Assembly (NCBI RefSeq): GCF_050753385.1
Contig: NZ_JBLZFZ010000005.1
Location: 115,209-179,208 of the forward strand
Origin: Pantanalinema rosaneae
GTDB taxonomy: Bacteria > Cyanobacteriota > Cyanobacteriia > Leptolyngbyales > Leptolyngbyaceae
DNA: 64,000 nucleotides
Direction of reading: 5' to 3'
Part shown: one piece after another, positions 36,600-46,153 of the stretch
How positions within the stretch are numbered: the stretch's first letter is position 1
Layout of the letters: each line of letters begins with the position of its first letter
The notes under the pieces: model-generated
Seen by the model: only the letters and a program-made list of their open reading frames with translations
Database searches by the model: none
What the model was told of the DNA's origin: nothing
Program-made: the position numbers and the translations under genes

Positions 36600-38279
36600 T
36601 TACTTCACTGGTTGCAAGACATTAAACTTCAGCAGATAGACTAATGTGCGGATCAGTCGGATACGGGAGGCGGGGTCTGTGCCACCCCACTGCTGCACAA
36701 TCTCTGCCACCGTCAGGGAGCCAGCCTGGGCGATCGCGGCAATCACTTGATCGATCACTCCAGGGGACGATCGGCGATCCGCACCAAAGTTGACCATCCA
36801 GGTATCCCGTAATTGTTGCAAACGATCGGGGGTTGCCATCGCCCCCAACGCCAACACCTGATGACCAGACAATTGTTGAGTGGGATAATGGGCATACAAC
36901 CGACAGGGATCATCACACAGAGGTTGGGCAGGTTGTCCCGCCGCCACCGGAGCCGTTACAGTAGCGGCTGTTTGCAATTCTGCCTGCTCTTGCCAGAGCG
37001 TTTCATACGATCGCATCACCACTTGCCAATCGTAAACCTCACGGGCACGTTGTCGTCCATTTGCCCCCATCTGTTGGCGCAGTTCTGGCTGGGTAAATAG
37101 CGCCGTTAGCGCTTGAGTACAAGCCTCAATATCAACTGCTGTTATAAGGCTAATATGACCGACATAGGTGCTGTAGTTGAGCGTATCCTCAAAGTAGTTA
37201 GCTGCAAAATCTCCACTACAACCGGCTGGGGGTAAGGTGGTCGGAATCCGAAATCCATCCACTTCATGCCGCACTGTTTCCTGATAGCCATCCCAGTCCG
37301 TCACAATCACTGGCAATCCCGCTGCCATCGCTTCAATCGGGGTTAACCCAAAGGTTTCTTGAATATTGTCCGCCAGGGAAATAAAAACATCGGCGGCTGA
37401 CCAGATCGACTGCCGAATTTCCGGTTGCCGTCCATCGACAAACACGGCATTAACACTGGGACAAAAGGTTGCTGCCGCTTGTTTAAATGCCGCTTCCTGT
37501 TGCGGATCTTCAAACCAGCCCGCCTGGACTAAATGCACTTTAGTCGTCGTTGCCTGGGCTGCCTGTTCGATCGCCAAATACATCGGCAGTGGATGGGCTT
37601 TCGCATGAAAGATCAAGCGTCCAACAAACAATACCACCAGTTCATCCGCCGCAATCCCTAACTGCTGGCGTAACTGTTGTCGTGCGTCTTGAGCCGCCTG
37701 TCCCTGCAAAAATGCGGCGCTATCAATTCCTAACGGAATCACTGGCAGTTTAAAGTCGATCTTGGGACGTGCCCCAACCCGTTGTGCCAGGTAATCTGCC
37801 CAATCATGCAGCAGGCGTTCGACCAGAGTTTTGACCGCGATCGAGGTACAAATCACCGCATCCCAGGGTTGAATCGGCGCAATCAACAAATCCCCCAAGC
37901 CCGTCATCACCTCTTTACTCGCTAAGGTGTGGGTAATACCACAGAGACTATACGCCGATTGATGGCGATAGCGACGTTGCCACGCCAATTGTGACAGCAT
38001 CGGATCAGGGCGATACAATACCCCTGGTTCCGCCAGGGCGATCGGATTTTCAGAGGACACCCAGCGCAACGATCGCCCCTTGGCTAACCAGGGGCGCACC
38101 TGTTGGCAGAATTCTTCAAACTCTTGGCGAGTGCGGGTGTAACAGTAGAGCGATTCAGCAGTGCCATATTGGCTCATGGCTTTCAGGAAGCCTTCACTGG
38201 CAGCCTGACGACCCATCAGCCGTTGACTATTCGTATCGTATCCCGCTCGCTGATACAGAATTGCGGCTGTTTTTGCCAT
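36600..38279 (-). CDS. Glycosyltransferase, GT4/GT1 superfamily
   Basis: A 559-residue glycosyltransferase starting at ATG 38279 (MAKTAAILYQRAGYD). The C-terminal nucleotide-sugar domain begins near residue 220 (DELVVLFVGRLIFHAKAHPLPMYLAIEQ). It carries the E-x7-E motif region ETFGLTPIEAMAAGLPVIVTDWDGYQETV. The last 90 residues are an extra helical domain found in few GT4 enzymes. Donor and acceptor are unknown; an envelope polysaccharide or glycolipid is plausible. It starts 14 bp after the small gene 38294-38533, so the two are probably translated from one mRNA. Confidence 0.9.
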   Translation of the reverse strand: MAKTAAILYQRAGYDTNSQRLMGRQAASEGFLKAMSQYGTAESLYCYTRTRQEFEEFCQQVRPWLAKGRSLRWVSSENPIALAEPGVLYRPDPMLSQLAWQRRYRHQSAYSLCGITHTLASKEVMTGLGDLLIAPIQPWDAVICTSIAVKTLVERLLHDWADYLAQRVGARPKIDFKLPVIPLGIDSAAFLQGQAAQDARQQLRQQLGIAADELVVLFVGRLIFHAKAHPLPMYLAIEQAAQATTTKVHLVQAGWFEDPQQEAAFKQAAATFCPSVNAVFVDGRQPEIRQSIWSAADVFISLADNIQETFGLTPIEAMAAGLPVIVTDWDGYQETVRHEVDGFRIPTTLPPAGCSGDFAANYFEDTLNYSTYVGHISLITAVDIEACTQALTALFTQPELRQQMGANGRQRAREVYDWQVVMRSYETLWQEQAELQTAATVTAPVAAGQPAQPLCDDPCRLYAHYPTQQLSGHQVLALGAMATPDRLQQLRDTWMVNFGADRRSSPGVIDQVIAAIAQAGSLTVAEIVQQWGGTDPASRIRLIRTLVYLLKFNVLQPVK

Positions 38280-38293
38280 AAGGAAATCGAGTT

Positions 38294-38533
38294 TTAAGAC
38301 CAATCGTAGACGATTTCGCCCCGATCAACCTTATCTCGAATTAATTCCCGGACTAAATCCAGTTCTTCAATTAACACTTTGCCATCCGCCGCGATCGTCG
38401 CTTTGATATGGGTGATTTCACTGGGGGTGATCACACCATCCGCGACTGCCCGATTAATCACAACTTTTAACTTTTCTAATTCTTGTTGTTCTGCGGGAGT
38501 GAGGGGCTTGGCATTACAGCGTTCTACTTGCAT
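38294..38533 (-). CDS. Small conserved hypothetical protein
   Basis: A 79-residue protein from the ATG at 38533, fixed by an AGGAGG ribosome binding site 4 nt upstream; the open frame runs further up to 38599 but the extension is not credible. It is predicted all-helical: LTPAEQQELEKLKVVINRAVADGVITPSEITHIKATIAADGKVLIEELDLVRELI. The helix-loop-helix layout, with an acidic loop around AADGK, vaguely recalls calcium-binding or TerB-like small domains, but this is speculative. It precedes the glycosyltransferase gene by 14 bp and is probably co-transcribed. Confidence 0.75.
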   Translation of the reverse strand: MQVERCNAKPLTPAEQQELEKLKVVINRAVADGVITPSEITHIKATIAADGKVLIEELDLVRELIRDKVDRGEIVYDWS

Positions 38534-38537
38534 AAAA

Positions 38538-38543
38538 CCTCCT
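38538..38543 (-). promoter_or_regulatory. Ribosome binding site that sets the start at 38533
   Basis: AGGAGG on the minus strand, 4 nt before ATG 38533. It excludes the longer frame to 38599. Confidence 0.75.
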
Positions 38544-38663
38544 GCCATCAGTGCTGGCTGACCACGATATAACCAGATGTCACAAACCGAATGTGACACC
38601 CACTGTTACTATACGCCCAGAAAAAATAATCTTTGAATTCTTTCACACCGATTTTAACTAGTG

Positions 38664-39494
38664 TTAACAAAGCGTTATTTGCATCATTTGTGTCACTCTG
38701 GCTGAGATAGGATCGAGCCCCTTGGGATTGACCGCTATTAAGCCTGGGTATTGTTGCAGTAACGATCGCACGATTGTAGCCAAATTCGCATTCCCGTTGC
38801 GGGCACCCAAGCCATTGATTGCACATTCAATTTGTCTGGCTCCAGCTTGCATCGCCGCGATCGCGTTAGCTACGGCAAATCCGCGATCGTCATGGCAATG
38901 TACAGCAATCACCGCCTGATCAATATTCGGCACTCGCTGCCTGACCTGGGTAATCAAATTAGAGAATGTTTCTGGTGTGGCAATTCCCAAGCTATCGGGA
39001 ATATTAATCGTCGTGGCTCCGGCGGCGATCGCTACTTCGATCGCTCGACATAAAAAATCTGGGTCACTGCGAGTGGCATCAAACGCACTCCACTGCACAT
39101 CATCACAGTAATTTCTGGCTAAGGCGACACTGGTTTTGATTAACTCTAAGGTCTGGGGTTGCTGCGAAACTTTGGGTAAATGCACCATCGCATAGGTGTG
39201 AATTCGCGGTCTGGTTGTCGATCGCAGGGCGGCGGCGGTTTGCTCAATCTCACTGGGTTTCGCACCACTTAAGCCACAGACGATCGCGTGATCAATCACT
39301 TGGGAGACTTGCACGATCGCCTCAAAGTCCTGTGCCGACGCTGCCGGATAGCTAACTTCAATTACGTCTACACCCATCTGTTCCAGCAATTGAGCGAGTT
39401 CTCGTTTCTGGGCGACTGTGAACTTCACACCAGGTACTAATTCACCATCTCGCATCGTGGTGTCCAAGAGAATAATTGGCTTAGTTAGGGACAT
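38664..39494 (-). CDS. Short LeuA/homocitrate-synthase-like (HMGL-like) protein
   Basis: A 276-residue TIM-barrel protein of the isopropylmalate/homocitrate synthase family. DTTMRDGE (11-18, with the catalytic Arg and metal-binding Asp), NIPDSLGIATPETF, VHCHDDRG (His199 and His201, metal ligands) and INGLGARNGNAN are recognisable. Several features are odd. The Gln after DGE is Leu, the normally invariant Glu of GERxGN is Ala (GARNGN), and the protein stops straight after the barrel, without the linker and regulatory domain of LeuA or the tail of NifV. Downstream frames do not restore them. It may be a specialised acyl-transfer or lyase enzyme, or an inactive relative. Its start overlaps the stop of the receptor kinase by 14 bp, indicating coupled translation. 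Confidence 0.8.
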   Translation of the reverse strand: MSLTKPIILLDTTMRDGELVPGVKFTVAQKRELAQLLEQMGVDVIEVSYPAASAQDFEAIVQVSQVIDHAIVCGLSGAKPSEIEQTAAALRSTTRPRIHTYAMVHLPKVSQQPQTLELIKTSVALARNYCDDVQWSAFDATRSDPDFLCRAIEVAIAAGATTINIPDSLGIATPETFSNLITQVRQRVPNIDQAVIAVHCHDDRGFAVANAIAAMQAGARQIECAINGLGARNGNANLATIVRSLLQQYPGLIAVNPKGLDPISARVTQMMQITLC

Positions 39495-42400
39495 CAGTAA
39501 CAGAAGGAGTTTGGATGGGCAATTCTACTGTAAAACAGGTGCGATTGGAATTACTTTCAACCCGAATTGTGCCCCCGAGATGCTCGGCTAATTTTTGTAC
39601 CAGTGCCAGTCCTAAGCCTGTGCCCCCCTGTTTCCAGCGATCGATCCCAGGCACACGATAGAACTTGTCAAAGAGTCGAGGTAGCTCCTGCTGCGGAATT
39701 TCAACTCCCGAGTTACAGACAATCAGTTGCACAATGCCAGTGGAAGCAAACCCCTCGGCTCGTGCCATTTCCGTAGTGTAGGAATGGGGTCTAACTTGAA
39801 TAGTGAGCGTGATATGTTCACCGGGCGGCGTGTATTTACAGGCATTGTTCAGTAGCTCCGCCAAGATGCGGTTGAGGCAGGCGGCATCGGAGACTAGCGT
39901 TGGTAGATGTTCAGGCAGATTAACCTGTAGGGTTTGCTCCCGGTTTTGGGTGCGTTCGCGGAAAGGCTCAATCACTTCCATCACCCAGGTTGGCAACGGA
40001 ATTGCTTCCAGGTCTAACACCTTAGTCCCGGAGGCTAAGCGTTGTAAATCCAATAGATCATTAATCAAATCGGCTTCCCGGATACATTCAGTTTGCAAAA
40101 TCTCCAGGTATCGATCGCGGCGATCGGTCGTTGGTGACAGTTTGAGCATGTGAATGGCCATCTTCATATTGGAGATTGGAGTCCGCAATTCATGGGAAAC
40201 GGTGCTGAGGAAATCATCCTTAAGCTGATTCAGTTCCTCTAACGCTTGTACCTGAATTTGAGCCGCCTGATATAACCGGGCTTGCCGTACCGCGATCGCA
40301 CACTGGTTCGCCACCTGGGAGACCAGACGAATTTCTGACTCACTAAAATTCGCCGATCTGTGCCGAAATAACTGCAAATGCCCTAAGATCGCCTGATTGT
40401 CAATAATCGGACAAACCAGAATTGCCCTGGGATCGTCAGTCTGCCGCAGGGATACAGCATCACAAAACTGGAGACTTTGACCTGCCAACAATTGGGGGTA
40501 AATAGCCGCCAGGTTCACGCTCGGCACCAACTCGGTTTGGGTGGCTGTCACCCCAGTCATCAAGTCGTGTGAGATCAGTAGAATCTGGTCGGAGCTAAAT
40601 AATGCGGTATCACACCGATAGACCTGCAAGCTATCGACTAATTCCTTGACGACCGTTTGCAAAATTTGTGATTCATCCAGGCTATCCCGAACCTTCTCAA
40701 TAATCCGCTTCAAGCTTGCTTCATAGGTCAAGGCTTGTTGCAATTGGGCTGTGCGTTCTTCCACCTGCGCTTCCAGAATCGAGTTCAACCGTTGTTCATG
40801 TTGATACAGGTTAGATTGTTGAATAGCGATCGCCACTTGAGTTGCCAGTTGGCGTAACAAATCCGCTTCCCAGGCTTGCCAATGCCGACTGGAACGACAT
40901 TGATGGGCAATCAATAACCCCCATAAATCTTCTCCTTGCAAGATGGGCACAACCAGTTTTGACCGAACTTGCAGCCGCCTCAACACGTCCACTAAACAGG
41001 GTGACATATCATCTGTTTCGACATCGACGACCAGGCGGATCGACCCCTGCCGATAAAACTGATAACATTCCAACGGAAACATTTCTGCTGGCAACACCTG
41101 CTCTAGAACCGTCGAATAGTCTGGATGGGTCGATTCAGTAATAACGCGGCCTGTACCATTACAAATTTCGTAAATTAATACCCGATCTGCCTGAAGCAAC
41201 TGCCGCACCTCTTGCACCGTGGTATTTAGAACTTTCTCCAGGTCTAACGATCTCCGCATCCGTTGAGCGATCGCCGCCAGTAACCGTTCCCGTTCTGCCT
41301 GCTGCCGTAATACCTCCTCCGCCTGTTTGCGTTCGGTGATATCCTGAGCCACGCCCACAATCCGATAGACCACTCCTGCTGCATTGCGAACTGGAAAGGC
41401 ACGATCCCAAATCCAGCGTTCACTGCCATCCGGCTGAATCACCCGATATTCTTCACTATAGGTTCCTTGCATCTGTCGGGAGAATGCTGCCAAAACCCGC
41501 GATCGATCCTCTGGATGAATTGCCTCAACAAACGACTCTGGCGACCTATATAAACTCTCACAACTGCGTCCCCAAACGACCTCATAGGCACGACTGACAT
41601 AAAGTAGTTGTTGCTTATCGACAGAACTCATCCAGAACACTTCTCGAATGTTTTCTGCCATCTGCCGGAATCGTTCTTCGCTATCCCGCAATGCCACTTC
41701 CGCTTGAAGTCGTTCGGCAATTTCAGCCGCCAACTGATCATTCATGTATCGCAAGGCTTGTGTGCGCTCTTGAACTCGTTGTTCTAAGGTTTCATTGACT
41801 TGTTGAATTTCCAAAAATTTCTGTTTCAGTGCCGCTGCCATCAAGCGAAAGTTTTGTATTAACGTAGCCAATTCTGTAATCCGGCTAGGGGTCCAGGGAA
41901 TTGGCTCTTGTTCCAACAGTTTGTGGGGCAGATTAGTGGTGACGATCGCTAATTGAGCAATGGGATTCACAATTTTGCGGCTGACTAAACTGGCTAGTAC
42001 CAATGCCACTCCACAGATTAACAGCAGCAACACCATATTTCGGGTGTGAACCTGCTGAATATGTTGCACATAGGGGGTCGCCGCCAGTTCAACAATGATG
42101 CTCCAACCCGTTTGGTCATCAACCGCTGCTTTAATAAAAACCGAGTTATTCCAGCGCACCATGACTAAACGACTCCCCTGGGTCGGCAACCAGTGGTACA
42201 CTCCTGCCGCTAACGGATAAATCTCCCCCGATTGCTGGCGATCGAAATCAGGCTGGGCGACCCAATCTGGGCGGGTACTGGCAATGACTGTGCGTTGGCG
42301 ATCCAGCAACGTAATCTCAAGCGGCTGTTCCTGAATATCTGCCTTTAAAACAGTATTCATATTACTGAGATTAATTTCCGCCAGCACCATCCCCCCAAAT

Positions 42401-43491
42401 GTTTGCCCCCGGAAAATGGGCACTCCCAGGATGACGATCGGGATCGGGGTTGCCCCTGGATGAAAGTAAACCTGCGATAGCAACGGTTGGCGAGTGCGCT
42501 TCACCTGCTCTAGATAGAGACGACTCAAGACGATGGGATGATTGGCAGCAGGATGCTGATCGACCTCTAGCTGAGCCGTCGCATTCAAACTAATGGCTGG
42601 TAAGGCAGCCGACGGATCAACATCCAACAGTAAATTTCCGGCAGCATCCACAACATGAATATGGTGAAAGTCGGGAAATGTTTGTCCAATCACCTCGGCA
42701 CTTTGAGCCAAATTATTGAGATCGGTTGGGGCAGTCGCGACTAAAGCCGCTAGTCTAGCGATCGCTTGCACTCGTTGTTGATACCAGAGTTGCGTTTCTG
42801 CAACCAGATATTTAGAAATGACTGCCACACTGGTTTGAGCATCGCTTCGAATATCATTGACCACCTGCCGACTACTCAAAATAATCAACGTCAAGGTTGG
42901 CACTAGCACAAATGCCATCAGCAAATTAAATAACGTTTGCCGGAAGGCTAGAGTCCGAATGGCTTGCGGGCGATCGACCCAGCGATGAATGGGTAAATAG
43001 GTGAGTAAGAGGCTGGCAATCAACGCATTAAAAATGCCGTTCACCGGCTGCTTCAGCAAAATAATTTGGGCTTGTACCGGGTCGATCCGGAGAATGATGG
43101 CATAGAATAACCAAACTAATGGAGCGCCCAGCAGCAGCCAGAACAACCCATCGAGTAACACAATATTCCGGTGTTGACGGTGAAATAGCCCACCAACGAA
43201 GAGCGCTTCTAAGGTAAAGGTGACGGTGGTATAGGGATGGTGCCAAATCACATAGGTGCAAAGACCAGCCACGAATCCGGCGAGGGTGCCCCATCTAGTG
43301 CCATACAGGCAAACGACCAGCCAAACGGCAACTGAACCAAACAAAAAATCAATGTCAAAAAATAGTGTCCAACGGAAATAATTGCCCAAATATCCTGATG
43401 TGATCAGTAGAATCAGCCCAACTATTGCTCGCTGAGACCAGTCAAACTGAGGAAGCTGCCTGAAATAACGCCAGTATTGAGCTAGGTTCAT
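39481..43491 (-). CDS. Membrane receptor histidine kinase (7TM-like, dCache, PAS, GAF x2)
   Basis: A 1336-residue receptor. Residues 20-210 hold six to seven hydrophobic segments resembling a MASE-type sensor. Residues 225-480 form a periplasmic dCache-like domain, followed by a membrane helix (about 490-510) and a HAMP-like linker. After a coiled coil come a PAS domain (about 600-735), two GAF domains (about 752-905 and 920-1085), HisKA with the His in FLSTVSHELRTPIS (about 1099), and an HATPase domain with DKFYRVPGIDRWKQGGTGLGL. It senses something both in the membrane or periplasm and in the cytosol; ligands are unknown. There is no receiver domain, so an unlinked response regulator is needed. 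The short LeuA-like gene overlaps its 3' end. Confidence 0.93.
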   Translation of the reverse strand: MNLAQYWRYFRQLPQFDWSQRAIVGLILLITSGYLGNYFRWTLFFDIDFLFGSVAVWLVVCLYGTRWGTLAGFVAGLCTYVIWHHPYTTVTFTLEALFVGGLFHRQHRNIVLLDGLFWLLLGAPLVWLFYAIILRIDPVQAQIILLKQPVNGIFNALIASLLLTYLPIHRWVDRPQAIRTLAFRQTLFNLLMAFVLVPTLTLIILSSRQVVNDIRSDAQTSVAVISKYLVAETQLWYQQRVQAIARLAALVATAPTDLNNLAQSAEVIGQTFPDFHHIHVVDAAGNLLLDVDPSAALPAISLNATAQLEVDQHPAANHPIVLSRLYLEQVKRTRQPLLSQVYFHPGATPIPIVILGVPIFRGQTFGGMVLAEINLSNMNTVLKADIQEQPLEITLLDRQRTVIASTRPDWVAQPDFDRQQSGEIYPLAAGVYHWLPTQGSRLVMVRWNNSVFIKAAVDDQTGWSIIVELAATPYVQHIQQVHTRNMVLLLLICGVALVLASLVSRKIVNPIAQLAIVTTNLPHKLLEQEPIPWTPSRITELATLIQNFRLMAAALKQKFLEIQQVNETLEQRVQERTQALRYMNDQLAAEIAERLQAEVALRDSEERFRQMAENIREVFWMSSVDKQQLLYVSRAYEVVWGRSCESLYRSPESFVEAIHPEDRSRVLAAFSRQMQGTYSEEYRVIQPDGSERWIWDRAFPVRNAAGVVYRIVGVAQDITERKQAEEVLRQQAERERLLAAIAQRMRRSLDLEKVLNTTVQEVRQLLQADRVLIYEICNGTGRVITESTHPDYSTVLEQVLPAEMFPLECYQFYRQGSIRLVVDVETDDMSPCLVDVLRRLQVRSKLVVPILQGEDLWGLLIAHQCRSSRHWQAWEADLLRQLATQVAIAIQQSNLYQHEQRLNSILEAQVEERTAQLQQALTYEASLKRIIEKVRDSLDESQILQTVVKELVDSLQVYRCDTALFSSDQILLISHDLMTGVTATQTELVPSVNLAAIYPQLLAGQSLQFCDAVSLRQTDDPRAILVCPIIDNQAILGHLQLFRHRSANFSESEIRLVSQVANQCAIAVRQARLYQAAQIQVQALEELNQLKDDFLSTVSHELRTPISNMKMAIHMLKLSPTTDRRDRYLEILQTECIREADLINDLLDLQRLASGTKVLDLEAIPLPTWVMEVIEPFRERTQNREQTLQVNLPEHLPTLVSDAACLNRILAELLNNACKYTPPGEHITLTIQVRPHSYTTEMARAEGFASTGIVQLIVCNSGVEIPQQELPRLFDKFYRVPGIDRWKQGGTGLGLALVQKLAEHLGGTIRVESNSNRTCFTVELPIQTPSVTDVPN

Positions 43492-43881
43492 GATCGGTTT
43501 TTAATCCTGATCTGACTGTACCTCGATCGCCCTTAGATGCAGACAAGTCACATAAGTGACCAAATGGTATAACGGAATACCAATCCTTAAACCTATTCAT
43601 CCCGATCCAATAGCAATTACTTACAACCGCTTAACAAATTTCCACTGAGTCTGAATTTAATTAGTAATATCTCTCAATAGGAGCCATGTTTACTCCCATT
43701 TTGTCAATATTTCTTTACATTGTCGCTACGAATAGTTTATGTTAATCGCTTATGTTACATAAAATTGGTTTATTCAATTGACTCAACAACTACCTCAAAC
43801 ATTGTATGGAGTCAAAAGCGATATAGAGTCAAACATCTTGCCATGACAGAGCTACTCAACTATGATTCAAACCTACTGAGG
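43492..43881. other. Intergenic stretch upstream of the receptor kinase
   Basis: No gene is supported. Two small palindromes, GTCAC-ATAA-GTGAC (43547-43560) and TGGTAT-AACGGA-ATACCA (43565-43582), lie 56-91 bp upstream of the kinase start and could be regulator sites. A GAGTCAAA direct repeat occurs at 43810 and 43826. Confidence 0.4.
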
Positions 43882-44469
43882 CTAATGTTTATTGCCACGC
43901 TGCTTAACGACCTTCCCAGAACTGATCAGTGAAATGCCCTGTCCTCCAGAGGTATTAATCATGACTGCTTCAATCACAGGTTCTGAAACCTTTGTTTCTG
44001 CAACCCATTCCACCAGAAAATTTGCCCCTGACCCACCACTGGTATGATCTGTTGCAACAAAGAAGCTCGTGGAAGCCAGGGGTTTTAGGGCGACTGGACG
44101 CTCAATGTCTTGCCGAATCAGTTGACCATCCGTACCGTAGTACCTCACGGCAGTAATGATAATGGGATTGGTCGAGTCTGTATTGCGAACGCTAAGCGTC
44201 GCTGACAAATTCATCACCTGATCTTGGCTATTGTAATGATAGATATGCGAATAGATAGGCACATAAACGGTTTGCCCCATCACGATATCGTCTTGATTGA
44301 GGGGAACGGTTTGAAGCTGAGTTTCCTGGTTTGGAACCGATGATGAATTGGATAGGTGAGTTTGGGTTGAACAGGAAGCAAGCGCGATCGCCACAATCAC
44401 CCCAGTAAAATACGGATGATGTTTCAGCCCCATCTCCCATTTACCCCGTTGCATTAATCCTTCAAGCAT
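43882..44469 (-). CDS. DUF3124 domain-containing lipoprotein
   Basis: A 195-residue protein with a lipoprotein signal: a basic start, the hydrophobic core GVIVAIALASC and the lipidated Cys near residue 33. The mature part matches DUF3124 (VYVPIYSHIYHYNSQDQVMNLSATLSVRNTD, then ITAVRYYGTDGQLIRQ and a TSGGSGANFLVEWVAE segment). It should sit on a membrane facing the periplasm. Function is unknown. The true start may be the ATG 13 codons in (MGLKHHPYF), which leaves a standard-length signal. The divergent neighbour is a cation/proton antiporter. Confidence 0.87.
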   Translation of the reverse strand: MLEGLMQRGKWEMGLKHHPYFTGVIVAIALASCSTQTHLSNSSSVPNQETQLQTVPLNQDDIVMGQTVYVPIYSHIYHYNSQDQVMNLSATLSVRNTDSTNPIIITAVRYYGTDGQLIRQDIERPVALKPLASTSFFVATDHTSGGSGANFLVEWVAETKVSEPVIEAVMINTSGGQGISLISSGKVVKQRGNKH

Positions 44470-44524
44470 AGCCGGAACCCCGCTAGACTCAAACAGTAGT
44501 TTAAACTCTGGGGAATAGCCACGT

Positions 44525-46153
44525 ATGGGAAGATCAGCAATGGAGTGGATTGTTGCACAACAGAATCCATTCGATAGCAGCCCTATAGAAAACAGTCAAG
44601 CGGCAGGCAGCATTCCTGAACTGGTCATTATTCTGATTGTTTTGCTGATGATGGCAACGGTGGTTGCTCTTGTGAGTCAGCGGTTGCGAATTCCCTATGT
44701 CACCGGGTTAGTGCTGGCAGGGTTGCCCATTACAGAGGTGTTTTCGCGGCGGATTGGGTTAGATCCCTCTCTTGTCCTCAATTTGTTCCTACCCATTCTA
44801 ATTTTTGAGGCAGCAATCAATACCGATATCAGTCGTCTGCAAAGCAAATTCAAGCCGATCGCTCTGTTAGCAGGCCCAGGATCTATTTTCTCGACCGCAA
44901 TTATTGCGGCGATTGTCAAGTATGGTTTAGGGCTAGACTGGATTCCTGCTTTATTGATTGGCGTGATTCTGGCAAATACGGATACCGTTTCCATGATTGC
45001 TGTTTTCAAGGAAATCCGTGTCCCTTCCCGCCTGTCCACCATTGTCGAGGGAGAAACCCTGTTTAATGATGCAGCGGCGCTAGTTTCGTTTAATTTGATC
45101 TTGGTGGTTTATACCACCGGCTCTCTCACCGTTGTCGATGGTATTAAAGAACTGCTGATTGTTGCTTTAGGTGGAGGGGGGGTAGGAGCCATCCTGGGCT
45201 ATCTGAGTTTGCCTATCTTTACTCGCCTCAATGATCCATTAAGCAGCCTGTTATTAACTGTCGCCCTAGCCTTAGGAACATTCCAGATTGGGCAATTTCT
45301 GGGGGTATCGGGAGCCGTTGCCGTAGTCATTGCTGGATTGATCTTTGGCAATTTGGGCTTGCCCCGCAGTTCGTCTGCCTCCGATCGCATGTCTTTACTA
45401 ACTTTCTGGGAATATGCCGGCTTCGGAGTCAATACCTTTATCTTTCTCTTGATCGGCCTGGAGATTAATCCCATCACGCTCTGGAGAATTTTGCCTGCCA
45501 TCCTGCTGGTGATTCTGGCATACCAATTCGGACGAATCCTCTCGGTTTATATACTGCTGGCAGGGTTGCGCTGGTTCGATCGCCCTATCCCCTTACGCTG
45601 GCAGCATGTTCTAGTTCTGGGCAATATCAAAGGGTCGCTGTCGATGGCACTGGCACTGAGTATCCCCCTGGCTTTGCCGGGACGGGCAGGTATTATTGAA
45701 CTGGTGTTTGGAGCCGTCCTCTTCTCTCTGGTGGGACAGGGGTTAAGCTTATCCTGGTTGGTCAAACGGCTTAAAATTAGCCCCGTTTCAGAGGCAATGG
45801 AGCAAGTTGGCAAGCTCCAGCTTCAATTGATTGCTGCCAAAGCTGCCCAGGATGAACTGAATAGTTTGCTGAAATCAGGAGTGCTGCCCAAGGCAATTCA
45901 TGAAGAACTCTGGGCATCCTATCAGGCGCGAGTCGCCCAGTCTGAGCGAGTATTGCGTGATCTTTATAACCAGTATCGGGCAGGTCATTTGAAAAGCGAT
46001 CGTAGCGGACTTGATGCCATTCGCCGCCAATTGTTGTTGGCAGAAAAAGGAGCCGTCCGGGATGCCCTCCGCAAGCGCATTGTTCCGGAGGATTTGGTGC
46101 AGCCTTACATCAAAGAGTTGGATGAGAAACTTCTAACGTTGGCAGATGACTAG
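44525..46153 (+). CDS. Cation:proton antiporter, NhaP/CPA1 type
   Basis: A 542-residue membrane protein exchanging Na+ or K+ for protons, important for pH and salt homeostasis. About twelve membrane segments span residues 25-415. The ion-binding region NTDTVSMIAVFKEIRVPSRLSTIVEGETLFNDAAALVSF carries the TD and ND pair typical of the CPA1 family. A 110-residue helical cytoplasmic tail (from SEAMEQVGKLQLQLIAAKAAQ) may be regulatory. The start at 44525 (MGRSAMEW) or the ATG five codons later is possible. Its 3' end overlaps the convergent TrkA-like gene by 44 bp. Confidence 0.92.
   Translation: MGRSAMEWIVAQQNPFDSSPIENSQAAGSIPELVIILIVLLMMATVVALVSQRLRIPYVTGLVLAGLPITEVFSRRIGLDPSLVLNLFLPILIFEAAINTDISRLQSKFKPIALLAGPGSIFSTAIIAAIVKYGLGLDWIPALLIGVILANTDTVSMIAVFKEIRVPSRLSTIVEGETLFNDAAALVSFNLILVVYTTGSLTVVDGIKELLIVALGGGGVGAILGYLSLPIFTRLNDPLSSLLLTVALALGTFQIGQFLGVSGAVAVVIAGLIFGNLGLPRSSSASDRMSLLTFWEYAGFGVNTFIFLLIGLEINPITLWRILPAILLVILAYQFGRILSVYILLAGLRWFDRPIPLRWQHVLVLGNIKGSLSMALALSIPLALPGRAGIIELVFGAVLFSLVGQGLSLSWLVKRLKISPVSEAMEQVGKLQLQLIAAKAAQDELNSLLKSGVLPKAIHEELWASYQARVAQSERVLRDLYNQYRAGHLKSDRSGLDAIRRQLLLAEKGAVRDALRKRIVPEDLVQPYIKELDEKLLTLADD

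Noticed and set aside
38548..38826. Overlapping leftward frame that might continue the LeuA-like protein after a frameshift
   Set aside because: Its residues show none of the expected LeuA linker or regulatory-domain motifs, so I found no evidence for a frameshift.
38664..39494. Assignment of the short LeuA-like gene as nifV
   Set aside because: No nif genes are nearby and the C-terminal part needed in homocitrate synthase is missing.
43720..43932. 70-codon plus-strand ORF upstream of the DUF3124 gene
   Set aside because: It overlaps the 3' end of the DUF3124 gene, lacks a ribosome binding site and has no domain-like sequence.
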